Made by a program: the position numbers and the translations under genes. This document shows positions 1-8,393 of a DNA stretch of 64,000 bases, piece by piece (position 1 is the stretch's first letter; each line of letters begins with the position of its first letter). Source of the stretch: a virus; IMG/VR virus record IMGVR_UViG_3300028556_000001, positions 1-64,000 of that record; one strand, written 5' to 3'. The notes under the pieces were generated by a model, which saw nothing but the letters and a program-made list of their open reading frames with translations, was not told the DNA's origin and did no database searches.

Positions 1-2
1 AG

Positions 3-1082
3 GTTCCGTATGCGCTCTCCAACGGGTCAGCCAAGCGCGGTGACGCCCTTTCCGCCACGAGATTCAAATGGCTGATTGACGAACTCGCCAAATCCACCCC
101 CTACGACAACTATCTGCTTGTCCGCGACGACCTTCTGATTCTCCAGCATTCCGTCCTGAAAGACTTGTCGGTCAATGGGGTGTGGGCCAAGTTCCCTGAC
201 GCCGAGGAAATGAAGGACGTGCGCCCGATGGCGGCTCTTCCGCTCTACCTCTCCCGCGTCATCCTCGAAAAGCTCGCCGCCGCCGAAGGCCCGCGCAAGG
301 ACGAGATTACATGGTCTGCCTACCTTTGCCGACTCCTACAAGACAAGGTGATTCCGCACTACGGCAATCTCATCAAATACGCCTATGTCGCGGAACCGTA
401 TGTGCAGGGCCGGGATGAAACAGGGATGATTGACGCAGTTCGGCGCGGAGCGGTCTTCCTGCAAGGCATCAACTCGCCGCGACTTCTCCAGATGGCGGCG
501 GCAGTATTCGACCAGATACACGAGGTAGTCAAAACCGTCAGGCCCCAGCGCGAGATTATGAACTCGCAGCCCTTCGGCCCACCGTCGCCACCCTTCAAGA
601 ACGCCGCCGAAGCCACCCGTCGCATTCAAGCCCCGCAAGGCGCACGCATGACGGATACTCTGCAACCTCAAGTCAATCTTCCCATCAACCAGCCCGTGTC
701 GGCTCAGGTTCGCCCAACCTTCACGGACGTTCGCCAAGGCATTCCCGAAGGGCAGATTCCCGCGCCAATGGCATCCTTCGCAGGCCAGCCCCCTCCAGCC
801 GGACTGACGCTCCAGCAGGCTCAGGCAAGGGCGGCACAAGAGAATCCGCAGGCCCAGCAAGCAGGACAAGCTGCCCAAGTCCCCACCATTGGCAACATCC
901 CGGCTGACCCTGCGGGCGCAGGCACACCGCCCCCGAAAGGCGTTCCCGCCCCCGCATCCCTGAATGTCTCGACCGGCCCAAGGCCCACTCCGGCGTCAAA
1001 AACCGCCCAAGGAGCCACGGAAGCACCCGCATCCGCATCATCCAAGACAGAACCCGCTATCGCCGTTTCTGCTGGCAAATAG
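3..1082 (+). CDS. Unknown phage protein, 5' end outside window
   Basis: The frame is open from base 3 with no stop before TAG at 1080-1082, so this is the 3' part (about 359 codons) of a longer gene; the internal TTG at 165 need not be a start. The first 190 or so residues look globular and helical, while the last 165 are a low-complexity tail rich in Pro, Gln and Ala. The next gene follows after 10 bases with a strong AGGAGG. I do not recognise the family. If the molecule is circular, this could be the C-terminus of the portal, since a gene just after the terminase runs off the other edge and no portal was found elsewhere. That is inference from gene order only. Confidence 0.7.
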   Translation, partial: VPYALSNGSAKRGDALSATRFKWLIDELAKSTPYDNYLLVRDDLLILQHSVLKDLSVNGVWAKFPDAEEMKDVRPMAALPLYLSRVILEKLAAAEGPRKDEITWSAYLCRLLQDKVIPHYGNLIKYAYVAEPYVQGRDETGMIDAVRRGAVFLQGINSPRLLQMAAAVFDQIHEVVKTVRPQREIMNSQPFGPPSPPFKNAAEATRRIQAPQGARMTDTLQPQVNLPINQPVSAQVRPTFTDVRQGIPEGQIPAPMASFAGQPPPAGLTLQQAQARAAQENPQAQQAGQAAQVPTIGNIPADPAGAGTPPPKGVPAPASLNVSTGPRPTPASKTAQGATEAPASASSKTEPAIAVSAGK

Positions 1083-1092
1083 GAGGCCATTT

Positions 1093-1380
1093 ATGCCATG
1101 CACCGACTGGAATAGGAGTAGTGATTGTTCAGAAGTCTGTTCAGAAATTAAGAGTCGCTTAGACGCGGTTACGCATAACCTATGCTCTCTTTGCGCCCAT
1201 ATAGAGTCAGTGGGAATGCTTCATTTATTACAGGAAACAGAAGGAAGCCTGTTGGCTTGGTGGGAGGAGCATAAGATTTTGGACGCGGCTCGATTGGCAA
1301 TCGAGAAACAACACAAGACATTGGAAGATTTGCGTCGCGATGCGCTTGCGAAACTCTCCCAAGAAGAACGAAACCTATGA
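1093..1380 (+). CDS. Hypothetical 95-residue Cys-containing protein
   Basis: The start at 1093 is set by a consensus AGGAGG at 1081-1086. An in-frame upstream extension would lie inside the preceding gene. The N-terminal half has five Cys (CTDW, DCSEVCSE, NLCSLCAH) and the C-terminal half is charged and helical. Its stop overlaps the next start (ATGA at 1377-1380), so the two are probably translationally coupled. Base composition turns clearly AT-richer here and in the next gene than in the flanking genes, hinting at separate acquisition. Function unknown. Confidence 0.75.
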   Translation: MPCTDWNRSSDCSEVCSEIKSRLDAVTHNLCSLCAHIESVGMLHLLQETEGSLLAWWEEHKILDAARLAIEKQHKTLEDLRRDALAKLSQEERNL

Positions 1381-2006
1381 GTGAGACAAAACCAGATTGG
1401 AAGGATTCCAGAATCGCCAATTTAAAGAGGTGGATTGACCTCATGGAGAAATCCATGAGCGACCATCCCCTTGTCATCGTGCGAAACAAGCTCAAGGAGA
1501 TGTTTTGCACACAGCAATGGACGAAAGTGAAAAAGGCAGCAATGCAGCCAAGAAGCATCGGGAGTGAATCCGACTTTCGACGTGACCCAAATTTCCACTT
1601 CAGTTTGATTACTCATCCGAACTTGCCCAACGGATGCAAGTTGAAGTCCTTTATTATTCGCAAGGAGGTTAGTGGAAGTGGCATGAATTATCGTTCTATT
1701 TTCACCCATCCCGATAACTTTCAGTCAATTAAAACGACTCCATCATATAACGATATTGATGCTAGAGTCTATTTTACTCTAACGAAGAAAAATAAAAAGA
1801 AGGCGCATTTAGACGCATCAAAGGACATCGCTAAAGCGGCTTCGTTTCATAGCGTAAAAGCAGCATTTGAATTTATTGAGGAATATGGCATACAAGATTG
1901 CCAAGTCATCGCCACGGCCTCCGAGCTTTACGAACGGTCGTTTCTGCCCAAGCCGACAGTTGCGCCGAAACCCAAGAAGTCGAAGAAGTCATGTTCGTCC
2001 AACTGA
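1377..2006 (+). CDS. Hypothetical 209-residue protein
   Basis: Starts by ATGA overlap with the previous gene. It is lysine-rich and ends in a basic Lys/Ser tail (KPKKSKKSCSSN). The middle (1550-1900) is AT-rich compared with the virion genes. The last 16 bases overlap the next gene in another frame. I recognise no domain. Its place between two small genes upstream of the glycan cluster gives no firm clue. Confidence 0.75.
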   Translation: MSETKPDWKDSRIANLKRWIDLMEKSMSDHPLVIVRNKLKEMFCTQQWTKVKKAAMQPRSIGSESDFRRDPNFHFSLITHPNLPNGCKLKSFIIRKEVSGSGMNYRSIFTHPDNFQSIKTTPSYNDIDARVYFTLTKKNKKKAHLDASKDIAKAASFHSVKAAFEFIEEYGIQDCQVIATASELYERSFLPKPTVAPKPKKSKKSCSSN

Positions 2007-2410
2007 CGCCAACTTGGCCAGTCCTCGTTGAAGCCCTTGACGGCAAGCCCGGAGGTAAAGGCACTGCCGTAGCCGTCATAGACTACTCCGAGAACCATCA
2101 TCTCATCTTCGTCGTCACAATGGACGACACGGGCGAGTTCTGGTGCGTGCCGAACACCCGGATGAAGGCGCAACGGAATTGGACGATGGGCAGGCCGGAT
2201 AAGGAATTAAAACCATTGCCGGAGTTGAAGCCTGAAATGTTTGTGGATAAGCCTAGGCCATTTTGCTGCGAGGAATGCGGGAAGGACTTGAATCGCCCGC
2301 GAGTTACCGTTTATCGCGCACCAGATTCCGCCACCCCATTTTGTTCCAAGAAATGCTGCAAAAATTATGAGAAGAATCTGGATATTCCTTTGGCGAAACT
2401 TCACCCATGA
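1991..2410 (+). CDS. Small protein with C-terminal four-Cys zinc-binding motif
   Basis: ATG at 1991 is chosen because upstream in-frame starts lie deep within the preceding gene. The N-terminal half (about 75 residues) looks like a compact beta domain. The C-terminal part holds CCEECGK, then about 22 residues, then FCSKKCCKN: two Cys pairs as in treble-clef or FCS-like zinc fingers. It overlaps the next start (ATGA at 2407-2410). A binding or adaptor role is plausible, but no specific function can be assigned. Confidence 0.7.
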   Translation: MFVQLTPTWPVLVEALDGKPGGKGTAVAVIDYSENHHLIFVVTMDDTGEFWCVPNTRMKAQRNWTMGRPDKELKPLPELKPEMFVDKPRPFCCEECGKDLNRPRVTVYRAPDSATPFCSKKCCKNYEKNLDIPLAKLHP

Positions 2411-3732
2411 CCGCGCTCGCCGACCACATTCCTTCCTTTTCCGCCCAAGGAGTCCTGCACACGGACATCCCGAATGAAACCCTGTCCGGCAACTACGTCA
2501 AATTCAACGGCAGCATCATAGACTGGGAAGGCCGCAGGCTCATGGGCTACCGCCGCTACGACCTCAAGCATGGGCGAACCAACCTCGCCATCTCGGAACT
2601 CGGCGCGGACTGGATGCCCACCGGCAATCACTGGATACCGAGCTTCCCAACCCCACTCGGCAACGAACGCTTTGAGGACGTGCGCCTCTTCATCCACAAA
2701 GACCGCCTCTGGATGTCCTGCTCGGAGGTCTATGACAAGGCGAACTCTAAATACTGGCGGTGCAATCAGAGATGCTACCGGCTGGACAAGAACTTCAACC
2801 CCGACCGCGACCTCAAAATCCAAGTCGGCAGGAACTTCGTGGAAACCGAGAAGAATTGGATGTTTTTCTCCTCTGGCGACCAACTCTACTTCATCTACGA
2901 CATCACGAACGCCCATGTCTATCGGGTGAACGACGAAACCGGGGCGGTCTTGGGCAAATGGGAGGGGCAGAGGTTCAAGTGGCCGTTCGGCCATATGCGG
3001 GGTGGCACCGCGCCCATCAGACTCGCCGACAACACCTTCCTGACCTTCATTCACTCCTCCACCGACTCGGCCTCGAATCACCAGTGGCTCAAGCGCAGAT
3101 ATTCCATGTCAGCGGCGACCTTCTCCGCCACGGAACCCTTCCAAGTCCTGACGCTCTCACGGGAACCTATCCTCTACGGCACGCGCCACGAACCCTACTG
3201 CGGGTCGGGCAACTCTACTTGCATCTTCCCCTCCGGCATCATCCACGACGGCCCGGCATGGCACGTCTCCTGCGGGGTAAATGACACCCTCTCCACTGTC
3301 CTACACCTACACCAAGACCAGATTTTCAAGAACATGGTGGCTGCCGGGGAGTTCTACCGAGACCCGCGCACGTTCTGGCTAACGAGCCACCCCCGTGCCA
3401 TCCTCTGCACGGCAGCCCCGGAATACGACTGGCAACACGGCCTGATGAGTAAGCGGCGCAGAAATACCCACCTGTGGTCAACGGCTGACGTATTTGCCAT
3501 ACGGGACTTGCGGAGCGACCCAAGGATGGAGGAGATAACGGCCAAGGAGTATGAGGAGTTGATGCCGAAACAAATTCGTTCAAGTGTGCTTGTGAATCGC
3601 GCGGATATAGCTAAGATGTATGAATCTCCCGCAGGCACCAAGACAGGCAAAATCTTCCCCGGCACCACCCGCATTCTTCCCGGTCAAAACCAACCACCAA
3701 CCTCCAAGGCAATAGCCACGGTAAAATACTGA
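2407..3732 (+). CDS. Beta-propeller protein, GH130-like (glycoside hydrolase/phosphorylase fold)
   Basis: 441 residues with propeller-like blades: repeated beta segments and the motif ERFEDVRLF near residue 90, resembling the E-D-x-R signature of GH130 and related five-bladed propellers. Further blade motifs are GGTAPIRL and WHVSCGVNDT. No signal peptide is seen. It is the first gene of a run of sugar-modifying enzymes (GT11, GT25, GT2-like, FkbM), which fits trimming or building of a glycan. The family call rests on motif resemblance only; a catalytically inactive binding propeller is the main alternative. Confidence 0.55.
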   Translation: MTALADHIPSFSAQGVLHTDIPNETLSGNYVKFNGSIIDWEGRRLMGYRRYDLKHGRTNLAISELGADWMPTGNHWIPSFPTPLGNERFEDVRLFIHKDRLWMSCSEVYDKANSKYWRCNQRCYRLDKNFNPDRDLKIQVGRNFVETEKNWMFFSSGDQLYFIYDITNAHVYRVNDETGAVLGKWEGQRFKWPFGHMRGGTAPIRLADNTFLTFIHSSTDSASNHQWLKRRYSMSAATFSATEPFQVLTLSREPILYGTRHEPYCGSGNSTCIFPSGIIHDGPAWHVSCGVNDTLSTVLHLHQDQIFKNMVAAGEFYRDPRTFWLTSHPRAILCTAAPEYDWQHGLMSKRRRNTHLWSTADVFAIRDLRSDPRMEEITAKEYEELMPKQIRSSVLVNRADIAKMYESPAGTKTGKIFPGTTRILPGQNQPPTSKAIATVKY

Positions 3733-3733
3733 A

Positions 3734-4336
3734 ATGAACGAATCATTAACAGCACCATTGGTTGGGGAATTTGTTGAGTTCCCAAAAATCGCCCGCCTTT
3801 CTCGTGAAGTAATAATTAGTGAGAAAATTGACGGCACCAACGGGCAAATCTACATCGGCGAAGATGGCGAGTTCTTTGTCGGCAGCCGCACTCGTTGGAT
3901 TACGCCATCTGAAGACAATTACGGATTTGCGAAGTGGTGCTTTGAAAACCGCGATGAATTGCTCAAACTTGGCCCCGGTCGTCATTTTGGCGAATGGTGG
4001 GGCGGCGGCATTCAACGGGGATACGGACTTCCCAAAGGAGAAAAGCGATTCAGTCTTTTTAATTCCTCTCGCTGGCGTAAGCAGGGAGATGGAAAGCCGA
4101 TGCTGGACAAGCAGCAGTTTTGCCCAGACTGTTGCTATGTTGTTCCTGAACTCTACCGGGGGATATTTTCTTCTGAGGAATGCGACTACGCCGTTGCCGC
4201 ATTGCGGATTTCTGGAAGCGTCGCCGCCCCCGGATTTATGAAGCCAGAGGGAATTATTTGTTACCATACGGCTGCTGGTATCAGTTTTAAGAAAACCATC
4301 GAAAAAGACGAATCTCCAAAATCAATATCACCATGA
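3734..4336 (+). CDS. RNA ligase-like nucleotidyltransferase domain protein
   Basis: 200 residues. Lys31 lies in KIDGTN, the motif I (KxDGxx) of covalent nucleotidyltransferases, where the lysine takes AMP. FGEWWGGG near residue 80 and KRFSLFN near residue 103 match motifs III and IIIa of the RNA_ligase family. The C-terminal motifs IV and V are less clear, and the protein is short against full RNA ligases (about 330 residues), so it may be a minimal catalytic domain. It starts one base after the propeller stop and overlaps the methyltransferase by ATGA. RNA repair or ligation is the family role; its place among glycan genes is odd. Confidence 0.75.
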   Translation: MNESLTAPLVGEFVEFPKIARLSREVIISEKIDGTNGQIYIGEDGEFFVGSRTRWITPSEDNYGFAKWCFENRDELLKLGPGRHFGEWWGGGIQRGYGLPKGEKRFSLFNSSRWRKQGDGKPMLDKQQFCPDCCYVVPELYRGIFSSEECDYAVAALRISGSVAAPGFMKPEGIICYHTAAGISFKKTIEKDESPKSISP

Positions 4337-5193
4337 CACTCGAACAAGCGATTTCCGCCTACATTCCGCAAATGCCCGGCTGGTCAACGCCGGAGAAGTG
4401 CCAAATTTTGGCCGATTGCATCCTCTCAACCAAATGTAAGTTGAGCGTGGAAATCGGGGTCTTCGCTGGACGTGGACTCATTGCAATGGGCATGGCTCAC
4501 CGGGAACTGCACCACCGTGGTGTCGAAGGCACCTACGCGACGGGCGTTGACCCTCTCCTAGCCGCCCCATGCCTTGAGGGTGATGGCCATTCCAATTTGG
4601 ACGTGGAGTTCTGGAACGACCAAGACAAGCTCGACCAGATGCACGCCTACTGCCTGAATGCCATCGAAGGCCCGAACTCCCACCACATCGCGGAATGGTG
4701 CAGGTTTCTCAGGATGCGCTCGGACGAGGCGGTTAAGCTCTTCGCCGACAGCTCCATCGGGGTCTTGCATCAGGACTCCAATCACTCCGAGAAGATTTCC
4801 TGCGACGAGGTGGCGCGGTGGGCACCGAAGATGCTGCTTGGTTCCTTCTGGGCCATTGATGATTCTGACGACCAACGCCAAGTCAAAGCGATGCAGATGC
4901 TACTCGATTACGGTTTCGTAGAGGTCAAGGACGCTGGCAAGTGGAAATTGTATCGTCTAGACAGCCGGAAGGTGGTGAACCCGGAGCCGCCAGTAGAGCC
5001 ACAGGTGGCTGAGATGCAGGTTCTCACAACAGACAGCACGCTTACACTGCCAGCCGAACCCACGCCCGACTCGGTTCCTTCCGTGCCTGACCCTACGCCA
5101 GAACCCAGCAATCCCGTCGAGCCGCCAGCCGAACCCGTCGCTCCCGCTCAGGAACAGACCTTGCAGCCGGAGGCCGTAAGTGAAGGGACGTAA
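4333..5193 (+). CDS. Class I SAM-dependent methyltransferase with Pro/Glu-rich tail
   Basis: 286 residues. SVEIGVFAGRG near residue 40 is the glycine-rich SAM-binding motif I, GVDPL follows as motif II, and IGVLHQDSNHSEK near residue 140 resembles the acidic and His segment of Methyltransf_24-type enzymes. The last 70 or so residues are a disordered repeat rich in Pro, Glu and Val. It sits between the RNA-ligase-like gene and the glycosyltransferases and overlaps the next gene (GTG start at 5180). Sugar or small-molecule O-methylation is likely, substrate unknown. Confidence 0.75.
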   Translation: MTLEQAISAYIPQMPGWSTPEKCQILADCILSTKCKLSVEIGVFAGRGLIAMGMAHRELHHRGVEGTYATGVDPLLAAPCLEGDGHSNLDVEFWNDQDKLDQMHAYCLNAIEGPNSHHIAEWCRFLRMRSDEAVKLFADSSIGVLHQDSNHSEKISCDEVARWAPKMLLGSFWAIDDSDDQRQVKAMQMLLDYGFVEVKDAGKWKLYRLDSRKVVNPEPPVEPQVAEMQVLTTDSTLTLPAEPTPDSVPSVPDPTPEPSNPVEPPAEPVAPAQEQTLQPEAVSEGT

Positions 5194-5395
5194 TCCAGTT
5201 TATCGCGGTGGCCCCAAGGACGGAGAGCAACTTCGTCCCTTTGAGGACAAGCATCCTACTGTCTCTATTCTCCATGAGGACGGCCCTAATGCCGTCGCTC
5301 AGTATGACCTCGCGCCGGGTGGTAGTGTCTGGAGGTTCAAGGGACGGCTCACCAAGGGTTCGCCGAAGAAAATGCAAAGAAAGAAAAATTCATAA
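5180..5395 (+). CDS. Hypothetical basic 71-residue protein
   Basis: GTG start at 5180 lies inside the 3' end of the methyltransferase gene and the reading frame ends at TAA 5393-5395. The pattern YRGGPKDGEQL...VAQYDLA...VWRFKGRL looks like a small beta-rich protein, with a Lys/Arg-rich tail. About 86 bases follow before the fucosyltransferase start. Function unknown; the conserved-looking PxDGE stretch supports a real gene. Confidence 0.6.
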   Translation: MKGRNPVYRGGPKDGEQLRPFEDKHPTVSILHEDGPNAVAQYDLAPGGSVWRFKGRLTKGSPKKMQRKKNS

Positions 5396-5481
5396 AAAAG
5401 AAGTTTTCAGAGTCGAAAAAATCCCCCTAGGCGTCAAGTCAAAACCCGTCAAAATCCAAACTTTAACAGACAACTCTGTCT

Positions 5482-6219
5482 ATGTCCGCAGTCAATGTCC
5501 ATCTCATGGGAGGTCTAGGAAATCGCTTGTTCCAATACTGCGCGGCCCGCGCCTACGCCGAGAAATACGGCTACACCCTGCACGTTCCCGAATCGGTGCT
5601 GGACAAGATTTTCGACATTGACCATCCCCGCCCCACCCAAGACCTTCCCCGTTTGAACGAGGACACCGCCAATGGTCAAGAAGGGGGACTCTACGGCTAC
5701 TTTCAAAACCAGAAGTCCATTGACTTATACACGAGGACGAAGGCCCGTGGGTGGCTACGATTTAGGCCGGAAATTTTGGACATGATGAGTGAAACCCACA
5801 GATTCCCGCTTGTGATTCATAGGCGTGCTGGAGATTATAGAGCCTTAGGGTATCCAATTCCTTCATACAAATCATACGATAATGCTCTTCGTGAGAATTT
5901 CCGAGAAGACATGGGGGTTCATTTGGTTAGTGATGAGTTTCCATCAAAGGCCAGAAAATCACCTAATATAGTTATTCAACTCCAAGATGAGATTTCATTT
6001 CTTCCTGATTTCTTCGTGATGATGTATGCTGATGTCTTATTTCGCGCCAACTCCACCTTCAGTTGGTGGGCACACGTTCTAGGACGGGACGACCAGCGCA
6101 TCTTCTCACCCGTGATAGACGGTAAGGGCGGTGGAGAAGTGGATTGTGGGTTTGTGGAGGGCAACCATCCGAAGTTTTGTGAGCTACCCGGAATAACCGA
6201 CCTTCATCTCGCCCCATGA
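5482..6219 (+). CDS. Alpha-1,2-fucosyltransferase-like glycosyltransferase (GT11)
   Basis: 245 residues. The N-terminus MGGLGNRLFQYCAARAYAEK is the classic GT11 start (GGLGNQxFQxAxA), and VIHRRAGDYR near residue 112 is the HxRRxD motif that binds GDP-fucose. ANSTFSWWAHVLG near residue 190 matches the conserved NSTFSWWxA motif. The length is short for the family (about 290), with the central part reduced. It would transfer fucose from GDP-fucose to a galactose-type acceptor. It overlaps FkbM by ATGA. Confidence 0.9.
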   Translation: MSAVNVHLMGGLGNRLFQYCAARAYAEKYGYTLHVPESVLDKIFDIDHPRPTQDLPRLNEDTANGQEGGLYGYFQNQKSIDLYTRTKARGWLRFRPEILDMMSETHRFPLVIHRRAGDYRALGYPIPSYKSYDNALRENFREDMGVHLVSDEFPSKARKSPNIVIQLQDEISFLPDFFVMMYADVLFRANSTFSWWAHVLGRDDQRIFSPVIDGKGGGEVDCGFVEGNHPKFCELPGITDLHLAP

Positions 6220-6755
6220 ATTTCAAATCATACTCTCAAATTGGTCAGGATAAATGGGTTTTCGACCTCATCGGCGAGAAGGGAACATTCCTCGACATCG
6301 GAGCCTCCCACCCTACAGAGTTGAGTAACACAAAAGGATTAGAGGAGATTGGCTGGTCTGGGATTTGCGTGGAGGTCGAGCATTCCATGTGTGACCTACT
6401 CCGTGCCCAAAGAAAGGCCATGATTATCGAGGAGGACGCCACCAAGATAGACTGGCGGAAATACTTTTCGCCGCACATAAACCAACACGAGATAGACTAT
6501 CTTTCGCTCGACATAGACGCCGCCACACTTGATGCCCTCCAGAACCTCCCCCTCCAGTGGATGAAATTCAAGGTTATCACGGTCGAGCATGACGCCTACC
6601 GGATGCCACCGGAGTTCCGGGACGGCATTCGGGAAATTCTCACCCGCAACTACTACTACCTCGTCAGGCCGGACGTGTGCTGCACGCCCGGAATGCCGAT
6701 GGAGGATTGGTGGACAACGCCAGAACTTGCCGATAAAACAAGGAATCTTCCATGA
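6216..6755 (+). CDS. FkbM-family methyltransferase
   Basis: 179 residues. SQIGQDKWVFD and TFLDIGASHP carry the FkbM start and SAM motif I; GICVEVEHSM gives the acidic motif II; DYLSLDIDAATL and VITVEHDAYR are the C-terminal motifs of the family. FkbM proteins usually O-methylate sugars or polyketides, and this one sits between a GT11 and a GT25 gene, so sugar methylation is the likely job. ATGA overlaps join it to both neighbours. Confidence 0.9.
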   Translation: MNFKSYSQIGQDKWVFDLIGEKGTFLDIGASHPTELSNTKGLEEIGWSGICVEVEHSMCDLLRAQRKAMIIEEDATKIDWRKYFSPHINQHEIDYLSLDIDAATLDALQNLPLQWMKFKVITVEHDAYRMPPEFRDGIREILTRNYYYLVRPDVCCTPGMPMEDWWTTPELADKTRNLP

Positions 6756-7420
6756 AAATCAATGACTATTTCGACGGGGTGTATTGCATAAACCTTCCGA
6801 GCCGTGCCGACCGCCGCAAGCACGCCGAGGAACAGTTTAACAAGCACGGCCTGAATGTGAGGTTCTGTGATGGCATTCCGGGAGATAGTTTTAGGGACAT
6901 TCGAGGTGGGGATACAGATTATGACCGGGGATTCCGCGGGAACATGGGATGCACCGCTAGTCATCGAGCCATCCTAGACATGATTGCCAGAGAGGGATGC
7001 CATCGGGGACTCGTATTCGAGGATGATGTTGAGTTTGTTACAGATGACCTCCAACGGGATTTTGCGGCATGGATTAGTGAGGTTCCGCAGGACTGGCAGA
7101 TGCTCTACTTGGGGGGCTCGTTTCAAGAAGACCCACTCTACCGAGTGAGTGCTCACGTCGTCCGCACGAGAGACATGATGACCACCAGCAGTTACGCTGT
7201 GACTGGCGCAGCAGCCAAACACATTGCGCCCCATGTTTGCGGAGTAGGCCCAATAGACTCCATATACCAACAATTCAACCGGGAACTCCCTACATACATC
7301 TTTACCCCTAGGCTTGCAGTGCAATACGAGAATATGTCAGATATTCAAAGTAGGGTGATGAATAACTCAATGAGTATGCTCGACGCCGGACACTTAAATA
7401 GACTTGATAAAAAAACATGA
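6752..7420 (+). CDS. Glycosyltransferase family 25 (LPS-type)
   Basis: 222 residues. YCINLPSRADRRKH at the N-terminus and GNMGCTASHRAILDMI near residue 65 are hallmark GT25 motifs (INLxxxxxRR; GxxGCxxSH). LVFEDDVEFV near residue 90 is the acidic E-D-D metal-binding motif. GT25 enzymes add galactose or glucose to LPS or protein glycans. Overlaps with both neighbours show it belongs to the same operon. Confidence 0.92.
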   Translation: MKINDYFDGVYCINLPSRADRRKHAEEQFNKHGLNVRFCDGIPGDSFRDIRGGDTDYDRGFRGNMGCTASHRAILDMIAREGCHRGLVFEDDVEFVTDDLQRDFAAWISEVPQDWQMLYLGGSFQEDPLYRVSAHVVRTRDMMTTSSYAVTGAAAKHIAPHVCGVGPIDSIYQQFNRELPTYIFTPRLAVQYENMSDIQSRVMNNSMSMLDAGHLNRLDKKT

Positions 7421-8346
7421 GCAACTGGACTATATGTTTCGTTACCAACCGTCAGATTTGCGGGATGGATTGGTTTGCGGATGCGCTTTGCCGCCAATGC
7501 CCCGACGGGAATTTCCCGCAGGTAATCATTGTGGACTCCGTTTCATGGAGACTCGACCCCGAGATGCGTAAAATCGAATGGGCAAATGCCGTTAAGGGGC
7601 GGTTTGAATATACGCTTACCACCCCTAAGCCGACCGTCTGGCAAGGGCCGCACCGTCTGACCACGCAGGACTACTTCGCGCCATCCAATGCCCGCAATAC
7701 TGGCATACTGCTTTGCAAAACCTCCTACCTCTACTTTATTGATGATGTCTCGGTGATGCTCCCCGGCTTTCTCGACAACGTGAGGCACGCCGCACAGCAC
7801 GGCTACATCATGGGGGGGTCTTACAAAAAGGTCTTTGAATTGAAAGTTCGTAACGGCCTGATTGAATCATGCCGTGAGCACGCCGGGGGAGTTGACTCGC
7901 GGTGGAGCAGGGGTTCCGACAGCGGGATTGTGCCCCTCAATGGCGGTTCCCTGTTTGGTTGTTCGTGCGGATTCCCGATTGAAGCTCTTTTACAAGTTGG
8001 CGGCTATGATGAGATGTGTGACTCCCAAGGCGCAGAGGATTATAGCCTCGGAATCGCTCTCGAAAAGCACGGCTACAAGCTATTTTACAATAGAAACGCC
8101 TGCACCTACGAAAGTGAAGAATTGCATGGTCAGCTTCCCGTGATGAAGCGGATTATCAAGCCCGGCAACCCTGACGCTTCGCACGTCCATCTTAATCGCC
8201 TGCTGGCCGACCCGCGCCCGGTAGCTAATACAAAGTATTTCAATATCCGCGAATTGCGCCAGAAGATTCTCGCCGGGGAGCCATTCCCGATACCAACCGA
8301 GCCTTCGCGCCATTGGTTTGACTCCGAACCACTTGCCCTAATGTGA
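7417..8346 (+). CDS. GT2-like glycosyltransferase
   Basis: 309 residues. LYFIDDVSVMLPGF near residue 105 is a DxD-type metal and nucleotide-sugar site. GGSLFGCSCGFPIEALLQVGGYDE near residue 170 and SQGAEDYSLGIALEKHGYK near residue 210 match the C-terminal acceptor-side motifs (GGYDE, EDxxLG) of GT2/GT27 proteins. It starts by ATGA overlap with the GT25 gene and is the last gene of the cluster. Confidence 0.8.
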   Translation: MSNWTICFVTNRQICGMDWFADALCRQCPDGNFPQVIIVDSVSWRLDPEMRKIEWANAVKGRFEYTLTTPKPTVWQGPHRLTTQDYFAPSNARNTGILLCKTSYLYFIDDVSVMLPGFLDNVRHAAQHGYIMGGSYKKVFELKVRNGLIESCREHAGGVDSRWSRGSDSGIVPLNGGSLFGCSCGFPIEALLQVGGYDEMCDSQGAEDYSLGIALEKHGYKLFYNRNACTYESEELHGQLPVMKRIIKPGNPDASHVHLNRLLADPRPVANTKYFNIRELRQKILAGEPFPIPTEPSRHWFDSEPLALM

Positions 8347-8393
8347 TTCTTGACAATCTAGGGCGTTTCACTCAAATTTAACCCATCCAGCCC

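Noticed and set aside
3-1082. Calling the first gene a portal
   Set aside because: Only its position relative to the terminase (if circular) suggests this; no portal motif seen.
5331-5342. GGTAGTGTCTGG resembling transposon ends
   Set aside because: Lies within a coding sequence, no inverse copy or duplication nearby; chance match.
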